From the NCBI GenBank assembly GCA_015227615.1, contig JAALGZ010000009.1, positions 1,302,001 through 1,366,000 on the forward strand: 64,000 nt of DNA, written 5' to 3'. Each line of letters begins with the position of its first letter. Position 1 is the first letter of the stretch. Shown here in pieces: positions 56,801 through 64,000 of this stretch. The notes under the pieces are model-generated. The model had not been told where the DNA came from, ran no database searches, and was given only the letters and a program-made list of their open reading frames with translations. This DNA comes from Labyrinthula sp. Ha. Lineage: Eukaryota > Sar > Bigyra > Labyrinthulida > Labyrinthulaceae. Both the position numbers and the translations under genes were made by a program.

Positions 56801-57289
56801 TTCAGGGCCAACCTTCGACAAATCTAGCAAGATGCAGTCATGTTGTGGACCGCTCATCCAATAAGCCGATAGACAAAGTAGGATTATGGAAAATACGTTG
56901 CCTAGAAGAAGAAGAGGAAGCGGAGGTGCTGGGCGCTGTTGTGGACGGTAGCGTCTATATAATGCAGCCAGGTGGAGGCAGCTTTTATGATGAGTTGGAA
57001 AGAGAAGCGAAGATTGTGGTCAGAACTTCCCATATTTTAGAAAGGAAGGAGGAAGACTACCAGTTCAAGGAAGCAGTCGAGCATTCTATTCCGCAGAATC
57101 ACGAGAAGTTGAGGAGAAGTTTATTTACACAGCACATTTCATATTTATCTCCCTTTTATTCAGGGGAACGGTTTCATGAGTTGGATGTGAAGGCCTTGAT
57201 AAAGATGCAGAAACAAATCGATGAGGCGTTTAAGGCCAAGTGCGAAGTCAGGGACGATATTTTGTATTTCAAGAGCAGAATGGTGATCC

Positions 57290-58000
57290 CGAAGAAGTTT
57301 TTTGTCCGTGTTCTAGTTAAAAACCATGTTTTAATGGGACATCCGAGCAAGAGTGCGGAGACAAAGGAACTGGCAAAGTATTACTTTCATGGAGTGGACA
57401 ACCATACTTACAACTTGTTGTTTCTAAGCTTCCGTGGGAGATGTCTACACTGTCAGCGGGGACCCCGGCTGATAAGAAGACCACTGCATTTAACGAAGTT
57501 GGGAACCCGGGCAAGAAGAGTGCTGGGAGCTGACTACTTATTTATCAACAGTAACGGATACATCTTGGCCATTGTCGATACGTGTACAAGAAAAGTCCAG
57601 CTTACTTTCTCCAAAACTCCGACAGCAAAAGGAATGGCTGAAGGGTTGGAAAGATGGAGAGATAGCTTTGGATTTGAAAGCGAATTTGTTATAGTGACCG
57701 ACAATGGATCTCACTTTTCAAATATGTTGCTACAGCAGTTGACAAAGTCCATTGGCTTTGAACAATATTTCGCAGTCGCATATTCGCCATGGACCAATGG
57801 TGAAACGGAGGTTATAAATGCAACGATTTTGAAGTACTTGAGATCTCTGTTATCTCAATATGCAATGCATGAGTCAGAATAGCCGTACCTATTGCCATTA
57901 GTGGGATATTTGATAAATAACAAGCCGATGCCTTCAAGAAACGGGAGAACACCAAACGAACTTTTCTTATACTTTAGGCCGGCTACAGATGCATTCCTTA
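57290..58000 (+). pseudogene. Integrase region of the LTR element
   Basis: An HHCC zinc-binding segment (H-x(4)-H near 57325 and CLHCQRG near 57450) is followed by the DDE core: Asp in LGADYLFI, Asp in VTDNGSHFS and Glu in NGETEVIN. The C-terminal part includes a GPYQVLEVVSNNVYRLE segment typical of the GPY/F module of chromovirus integrases. Confidence 0.87.
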
Positions 58001-58434
58001 GAGATCTTGAACATTTTGCAGTCATAGTCGAGCAGGATCTAAAAGAGCCATCAAGTATCGCAGATATTGAGACAGCAATAAAAGAAATACAGAAAGAACT
58101 TGAGAGGACCCAGTCGCAGGCATATGAAGTTGCAAGGTTGAAAAGAGAAGCAGAGAACTCAAGGAGGAACAAGAAGGCCGGCGTGGTCATTCAGTATTCT
58201 CCGGGAGACTATGTTTTAGTCTCGGAGAAAGGAACGCCGTTTGCCAGTGAAAAGACGCGCCTGTCGTGGATTGGTCCATACCAGGTGCTGGAGGTCGTGT
58301 CTAATAACGTGTACAGGTTAGAAGCTTTGACCGGCAAAATAAGAATTGTTCACGGGAGTCGGATGTGGTTTTACTCTCACCAGATGCCCATTGGGAACAA
58401 GAAGCTGAAATCTTTATTTATCCACAACTATCAA

Positions 58435-58620
58435 TCCTTAGAAGTTGACAAGATAATGGACATCAAGTTTTCGGAGGGGAATAATCCTATCTATCTGCTA
58501 AAGATTAGATGGCTGGGTTTTGATCCAGATTCGGACACCTGGGAACCCCTTATCTCTATCTATCAAGATTTACCTATTCTTGTCAGAAAGTATATCGAGG
58601 ACGAGTTGCTCGATGAAAGT
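58435..58620 (+). pseudogene. Chromodomain region of the LTR element
   Basis: LEVDKIMDIKF...YLLKIRWLGFDPDSDTWEPL is the chromodomain pattern, with the aromatic positions that read methylated histone tails. In chromoviruses this domain sits at the integrase C-terminus and guides insertion into marked chromatin. Confidence 0.85.
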
Positions 58621-58749
58621 TTCAAGAAACATTTACTTTTAGTGTTGGAAAAAGCGGAAAAGAAGGAATACGACCCTCTCAAGAAAAGTAAGACTTCGAG
58701 GGTGAGAAGAATCAATGCTATCCATAATGTCGAGAAGGTAGAGAAATCG

Positions 58750-58940
58750 AACACCTTAGGATGGTTTCAGGAAGAAAAGAGAATACTTGAACAGTTGGTC
58801 CATAAGTTCGGTTCCGGTAAATATGAAGATTATGAAAATAAGTTCTTACCTTTTAGAAGCAAGCAGCAATTATCAACGCAGTTACAACGTTTAATGAATC
58901 TACAGTCTATAGGGCTGTTCCATGGACTACGATTCGAACC
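58750..58940 (+). pseudogene. Myb/SANT-like region of the LTR element
   Basis: GWFQEEKRILEQLVHKFGSG, then KYEDYENKFLPFRSKQQLST and a QLQRL helix, resemble a Myb/SANT repeat: an opening W-x(2)-EE, three helices, FG-x-G-K-Y in the middle and a Q/R-rich third helix. Such a domain is unusual in an LTR element. It is identified by pattern only, without a profile search. Confidence 0.55.
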
Positions 58941-59629
58941 GGCAAAGGGGAAAGAATTCTTGACGAATAAGTTTGGAATTGTCGAATTTCACCGCAACAT
59001 TCCGGGAAGGTTTAATTTAGCTGCTGAAAGAGGATTCCTGTTAGATCTGTTTCAAAAAGAGATGGTTACTGATGTTCCAGCTGAGGATATCAATATAAAC
59101 TATTTCAGGAGGTTAGATGATCCGCAACACTTGCAATTGATACTAGAAGAGTTTGAATAGCCTCAGTGTCAGCAGTTCTTGAGAGCGTTTGGAATACAGT
59201 CAAAGAAGGATATAGAGAATAAATTGAAGTCGTTTTCAGAGCCTGTCAAAGAAGTGCTAAGAGATTCAAAACGGGTTATATTCGATTTTGTTAAGAATAT
59301 TCGATCGCAGGTGGATATTTGGACAAGTCTTGGAAGATTATACGCCAAGTCGCAATCTCACTCAACAAACACAAACTATTTTAACGCGGAAGACGAAAAT
59401 CTTATTTTTGAATCAGCGGGACATATTTTATCCTTAATAGGGGAACGAGATGGTAAGATCGAACTAAGCTTTTTTGAAAAGCAATGTGCTACGAAGTATT
59501 GGTTTACTTACTCTGGTGGCAACATTTTCTATATTTCAGATACAGAAGTTTCCATTTTCATTGAGCCGCCCGATGTCACCTTATATCTATGCAATGTTTT
59601 GGATTTAACCTTTCTACAACCTCGAGCTA

Positions 59630-60231
59630 AACACAGTTGTTTCGACGTAGTGCTGTTGGACCCTCCCTGGCCCGTCGGAGGTAGCAATCCTACACGTGGC
59701 GTAACACTCGACTATCCTACCATGTCATTTAGAGCCTTTTCGAAACTTACTCTTCCTGTCCAGAATTTTCCGTATGGCAGTGTCATGTTTATTTGGGTTA
59801 CTAATTCTGTATATCAAGATGTTTTAAACTGGGCTGCTGGGCAAAATTATTTCTTGGCTGACTTTTTTACTTGGGTCAAGAAACATACCTCTGGTAAGCT
59901 CTCAAAAAGTTTAGGGTTCTATTTTCAGCACTCCCAAGAGACATGTTTGATGTTCGAAAGACGTTCTGCTAGTTCGGTTGTTTACTCAGATATATTTCTA
60001 GAAAAGAGCTCTGGTGAAGTATCCTCTACCTTCCTGACAGCACCTACCCTACCCTCCGTTAAACCTGAAGAATTTTACTGCATTATTGAGTGGCTTTTCC
60101 CGCACGCTAATAAATTGGAACTCTTTGCTAGACACAATAATATTCGCACTACATGGACTAGTTGTGGACTTGGTTTAATGCCCAACGCTCATGTTGCTTA
60201 CACCTCTCTGAGCCCGTCGAGTCTTTCCTAA
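59630..60231 (+). pseudogene. MT-A70 adenine methyltransferase region of the LTR element
   Basis: FDVVLLDPPWP has the DPPW catalytic motif at 59659-59670. It is followed by SNPTRGVTLDYPTMS, VMFIWVTNSVYQDVLNWA, DFFTWVKK, SLGFYFQHSQETCLMFERR, KPEEFYCIIEWLFP and KLELFARHNNIRTTWTSCG, which match the whole MT-A70 catalytic domain from the cofactor site to the C-terminal strand. The NPTRGV stretch and GFYFQHSQETCL resemble the ciliate MTA1/AMT1 DNA methyltransferases more than METTL3 (my recollection of the family). It lies inside the element, between integrase and 3' LTR, and is therefore cargo of the retrotransposon. An upstream segment of about 140 codons (from about 59.2 kb) belongs to it but has no domain I can name. 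Confidence 0.88.
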
Positions 60232-60241
60232 GTTCGGGGGA

Positions 60242-60431
60242 TGTCCTCAAGTACACCAAACAGTTTCGTTGTGGCCTCGTATTTGGAACACTTTAGTTAT
60301 ACGTTCCTGATATTTACCTTTGTAATATATAACTGATATATCGTATGTGAGTTTGAAATACAGTATACTTAATCGTTAATAACCTAATCTATACATTCAC
60401 AAAGTTTGAAAGGTCCTTAAGGAGAACGACA
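60242..60431 (+). repeat. 3' LTR of the MT-A70 retrotransposon
   Basis: This 190-bp copy is almost identical to 52472-52661. It is preceded by a short purine-rich tract (CGGGGGA) that could be the plus-strand priming site. Confidence 0.95.
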
Positions 60432-63400
60432 TTACGGATCTCAATGTCGGAGACGGGTGAAAGGCTGCAGTGGCAAATTTTCGTCTGTAATCGATACGAT
60501 CGAGGCCTTAATACATTAGTTTTATGGTCTAAAACTTTCACACTGAGATATTGTAGTATAATTTTGGCGGGGGAACTCGAAGAATGTTGAATTGCAATGC
60601 GAATGCGCCGAAGGGGAATTTCACATAAGGGCGAAGAATTGCACTAAGAAAACAAAGAAACACGGATCCTAAAGCAGAAATATTGCTTTTTCATAAAGCA
60701 AAAGGTTTTCTCCCAGTCTTTTGAGCTCCATTTTAGGGCTTAATAGTAGCCCCGGCTCCAATTATGCTCCCAAACTATGTCTCGACTGAAATATCACGAT
60801 TTACAATCCCTCATCCTTAAAGAGCTCACTCAAGTTGAATTTTCATTCTTTACCTGAAAGTGAGCTGTAAGTGTTCAAAGCTATATAAGTTTCCAAAGTA
60901 CATAGAAGGAACATGCTACCTTGGACTACGTATGAATAAGTGGTTCATGAACGGGTCTCCCTTTTTCTGTACAGCTGGACATCTTTAATGATCCTAGCTC
61001 ATGTGCAAAATTTATTTTCTGTTGGGAATTCTGGTGGCATTTTGAAACTTCTTCTACTTGTACTGAATCTGGTTATAAAAATTTTAACTAGCTAAATGTT
61101 TCTTCTCAGCGTCTAATTACAGGTGTGATTTTTATGCTTTTCTGTTCTTTTAATTCTCCTGCAATTTGTGTTTAGAACTCGAAGCTAGGAAATCTTGGCT
61201 ATAATGCTAGTTCTACAGAGTATCTTAGTGAGCCACTCATACTTTGCATTCGCTTTACTGAAAGTGTTTTTTTGTTCTATAAATGAAAAGATTTACTTTT
61301 CTATCTGAAACTAAGATTATGTGAATCTATAGGTGTCTCTCTTATTGCATTAAAAACACCAGTGTCATAATAAAAATTATCAAAAGTTCAACCAACATGC
61401 ATAATATACAAATATTCAATGAATCATTGCAATGAAAAAACTTGCTGTAAATAAAACAAAATCCGAATTGAAGCCTTAATTTTGAATACTTTTTGAAAAT
61501 CTGAAACAAAAAAGCACTTAAAGTTTTTATAAAGGATGTTTGAGACTGGATCTGTTGGCTTGCTTAGGATATGGAGAACTCTACTGATGCTAAAATAATG
61601 CAATCTACAGTTACCAACTTCAGATAATGTTTATTTGGTGAAGAATAGAGTAGATTAGCACGATAAGTTGCACCATCGTAAAAGGATTACCTTTCATGAG
61701 TACGTGTGAAAAGCTTGGTAAGTCAATTCTTATCATGCATTATTTGAAGCTTAAAAATCTCTTATGGTCCCTTAGTAGTAAATGCTCAAAAATGTTGAAA
61801 TTCGTATGGGAACGGAGCAGAGGTATTATCATCTGAATGTTAGAACTCTTTCTAAAACATATGTGGAAAGATGCTTAGGACAACTTTACTGTGTCTAAAG
61901 AAAAAAGTATTCTAAAGCGTGTAAACGATGATCATAAATTAGCAAAATCAATTGTTGTCAACCTTGTCACACTATGTTTTTGTAGACTCTGGATTTTATT
62001 AGATCTCAAATTGAATCTTTCAAAAGCCTTTTTTTTGAAGTTAAGCTATGCTTCTGCTATTCCAGATTAAATTCATATTGTTGCTCGATATATATAGTAA
62101 ACATTTTCAGGCTTCGTTTCTTATCCATACAACACAGTATTCTCGTTTGTGGTTTTGGTATTACGATTTCTCGCATTCCATAATTCCAAACTTCTTTCAC
62201 CAGTAAATTCCGGTAATCTCGTTATTCTATTTCCCTCAATAAAATTAAGTGCCCCGCTAAGATATATTCTACTGATAATGGCATATAGATGAATTTCAAC
62301 TGCAGTTTAATAGTCTTGTACTCATAGTTCGCAGCTTGTAATATGTACTAACGTGACACTCTCCATATGGCATAATATATGATCGGCTTAAGTACACCTG
62401 TGTTTATTCAGTTTTTATTATCCGGCAAGCAAATAAGAGAAGACCTTATAGAACAACTGTTAATGGTTAGCCTTCAAAAAGAATCAAAGTTGATAATTTG
62501 TTTCACTAGTTAAATAACATAAAGAATACTAAAAGCGGTTGAACTTTGAAACCGAGAGGTTTTATTTTCTAACGATTATAAAGAAATAAAACCAAATTTC
62601 AACTAATTTCTCAGACCCAGATTTATGATATCAATGGGTGTATTTTGATTCTTTCCTAGATAATTCATCTTCGACTCTTTCTCGTTAACAGAATCCTATG
62701 TCTTTGACACCTACTTCTTAGCAAAAATCACTAGTTTCATCCACAGTATTTGACAGGAGAAGTTCATATGTCGTAAAGTTATATAAGACATTTCCACTAT
62801 AAAAAATTCGCAGGAAAATGGTTCATTGAACTATATATTGGTAAAGAATGATTGATTGTCAGAACATTTAGGCCGATTGAGACTGTATGGGTGTCGAGAC
62901 TTTAGGACATAATTCCTAGTCTTCTACGTCCCCATAGCTTTATCTCTGGTGCAAAACTAGACCTCAACGGTTAAAGCTTAAAGTACGAAATAATTTAAAA
63001 ATTATTATTATGAATTCAATAACAGCGCTAGTGGCTAAGAAGTCCTATAATATCGTCATATCTTGGTAGAAAGTAGGAATTGTTAGCAGAGTAAGAAGGC
63101 AGATGGTTTCCGAAAAAATATGGTAGAGCTTATAGTTAAAATATTTTCAACAACTAAAGAGATTTTTGTTTCAGTACTTGGTAGTGATAGACATCAAAAT
63201 TTACTTCATTTGGCTCCTTTATTTCATGTGCTCCATTTATTTCGTTGAAACTATGCAAAATATTAAAGGTAACAATCGAAGGAAGTGTGGAAACTGTATT
63301 GTAAGCTTTTAGAAACTGAAACTGTGAATAGGGACTCCAAAGATGAGTACCTTATAGGTTTTAATATAGATTAGGTCCTTGGTTGAGCAAATTTCTTTGC

Positions 63401-63500
63401 GGACGAATAATTTTATATCACTTGTGTTGAATTCCAATCAATTTATGTACTAAAAGCGAATATAAAATGTTCAAAAGTGATTAAATATATTATAGTTTCT
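60432..63500. other. A+T-rich DNA downstream of the LTR element
   Basis: About 3 kb with no recognisable gene. The first 300 bp (60432-60730) are less A+T-rich and could be the remnant of an older insertion. No RNA gene or strong repeat was found. Confidence 0.55.
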
Positions 63501-63504
63501 CAAG

Positions 63505-64000
63505 GGCGCGGGTTTTTTGACTCCGGAGTCAGATACTCCTCGCGATTTCATTGGTCAGATCGATTTCCCAAAATTTTTTTTCATCATACTTCGTCTGAAT
63601 AAAGAAGGCGCAGAATTTGAGAATCCCATACTTAGAGAAAATTTAAAGAGGGCAGACAAAAATATTTTGGGCAAATTTCAAGACAAAATTACGAACAAAA
63701 ACTATGCAAAAAGACAAAACCAAAGGGTCAGGCCTCCAACCAGAGGTTCTAGACCCTGAACAACAAACTCAAACAGATATACTAGGAAAATGGACTGCAG
63801 CAACCTATTCTACGTCAGAAGAAATGCTGGAAGTGATCAGTAGAGTTGCCAGTGGTCGTTTTAAGTGGAAAATTCGTGCTTCTCACTACTTTGACGAGGC
63901 AATTAGCTTTGCTAAGTGGGGTTGGAACTGCAAAAGACTTAAGAGATGTAAAATTAAGTGTAGTTCAGACGAAAATTGCTCGTTTGAAGTTAACATTAAG
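63505..64000 (+). mobile_element. Left end of a second transposon, related to the 20-kb remnant (cut by window edge)
   Basis: The base composition changes abruptly at about 63505 (CAAGGGCGCGGG), and a 12-bp palindrome GACTCCGGAGTC lies at 63519-63530. Two overlapping open frames follow: 63517-63759 (80 codons, not recognised) and 63704 to the window end. The latter matches the decayed copy at 20170-20345 along its SEE...VI, IRASH and FAKWGW stretches. The terminal inverted repeat and right end are outside the window, so the family is uncertain; Mutator-like is the best guess. Confidence 0.45.
63704..64000 (+). CDS. N-terminal part of a transposase-like protein (runs off the window)
   Basis: The frame is open for 99 codons from ATG at 63704 to the end of the window. 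It encodes a Lys/Gln-rich start, then SEEMLEVISRVASGRFKWK, IRASHYFDEAISFAKWGW and a Cys-rich end (KRCKIKCSSDENCSFEVNI) whose Cys spacing is like the small zinc-binding domain (FAR1/WRKY-GCM1 type) at the N-terminus of Mutator-like transposases. The paralogous decayed copy at 20.2 kb supports a mobile origin. The catalytic core is not in the window. Confidence 0.45.
   Translation, partial: MQKDKTKGSGLQPEVLDPEQQTQTDILGKWTAATYSTSEEMLEVISRVASGRFKWKIRASHYFDEAISFAKWGWNCKRLKRCKIKCSSDENCSFEVNIK

Larger units (their letters stand above)
52472..60431 (+). mobile_element. Ty3/gypsy chromovirus-like LTR retrotransposon carrying an MT-A70 methyltransferase (broken copy)
   Basis: The element spans 7.96 kb between two direct LTRs of 190 bp. 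The parts, in order, are a gag-like region, aspartic protease, reverse transcriptase, RNase H, integrase, chromodomain, a Myb/SANT-like segment and an MT-A70 adenine methyltransferase that ends 10 bp before the 3' LTR. Integrase after RNase H and the chromodomain place it in Ty3/gypsy, chromovirus type. All parts lie in one reading frame. This copy is broken, with about five interruptions. The LTRs differ at four of 190 positions (about 2%), so the insertion is recent. I see no matching short direct repeats at the outer ends. The internal DNA is clearly richer in G+C than the host flanks. Confidence 0.9.

Noticed and set aside
52467-60436. Target-site duplication of the LTR element
   Set aside because: The five bases before the 5' LTR (TATAC) and after the 3' LTR (TTACG) do not match, so I do not claim one.
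1-64000. A non-standard genetic code
   Set aside because: Clear host genes end with all three stops: TAA (RPS9, G6PD), TAG (ankyrin-PDZ, mitochondrial carrier) and TGA (eRF3, ISCA2, purine fusion).
1-64000. CRISPR arrays, bacterial operons, Shine-Dalgarno sites
   Set aside because: None seen. The gene content, tRNA structure, intron and retroelements show nuclear eukaryotic DNA.

Overview
This window comes from the nuclear genome of a single-celled or simple eukaryote that I cannot place. The evidence is cytosolic ribosomal protein S9, the release factor eRF3, the AP-4 accessory protein tepsin, a mitochondrial carrier, an ISCA2-type iron-sulphur protein, a DHHC-type palmitoyltransferase, a nuclear tRNA-Pro, CCAAT boxes, one spliceosomal-type intron of 31 nt and a Ty3/gypsy LTR element. 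TAA, TAG and TGA all end host genes, so the code looks standard. The fused PurK-PurE-PurC enzyme argues against an animal.

Layout. About 13 intron-poor host genes sit in tight islands, often as convergent pairs whose coding ends overlap, abut or lie under 10 bp apart. The islands are separated by 2.6-7 kb of A+T-rich DNA without convincing genes. 0.2-2.4 kb: small hypothetical gene, membrane-anchored pseudo-carboxypeptidase, tRNA-Pro. 8.4-9.8 kb: PLC-like phosphodiesterase. 10.3-12.2 kb: short LINE-type insertion with an endonuclease gene and a 12-bp target duplication. 12.6-18.1 kb: purine-synthesis fusion, ankyrin-PDZ protein, ammonium transporter. 18.6-22.1 kb: decayed DNA transposon. 29.3-32.2 kb: tepsin, RPS9, NadD-like adenylyltransferase, ISCA2. 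34.9-38.1 kb: palmitoyltransferase and an inactive RNB-fold protein. 42.0-44.6 kb: G6PD and a mitochondrial carrier. 50.1-52.2 kb: a tRNA-like or SINE-like element and eRF3. 52.5-60.4 kb: LTR retrotransposon. 63.5-64.0 kb: start of a second transposon related to the one at 20 kb.

The most notable feature is the LTR retrotransposon. It is a Ty3/gypsy chromovirus-like element with 190-bp LTRs that differ at four positions. Between the integrase/chromodomain and the 3' LTR it carries a Myb/SANT-like segment and an MT-A70 adenine methyltransferase domain that resembles the DNA N6-adenine methyltransferases of the MTA1/AMT1 type. The copy is broken (about five interruptions) but recent, so related copies probably exist elsewhere in the genome. 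A chromatin reader, a DNA-binding-like fold and an adenine methyltransferase in one retroelement suggest an element that marks, or evades, adenine methylation.

Other points of interest are a candidate core-promoter motif (CATTACCACA) shared by at least three genes, several pseudoenzymes (M14 peptidase, RNB nuclease, degenerate DHHC), and a tepsin that keeps both AP-4-binding peptides.
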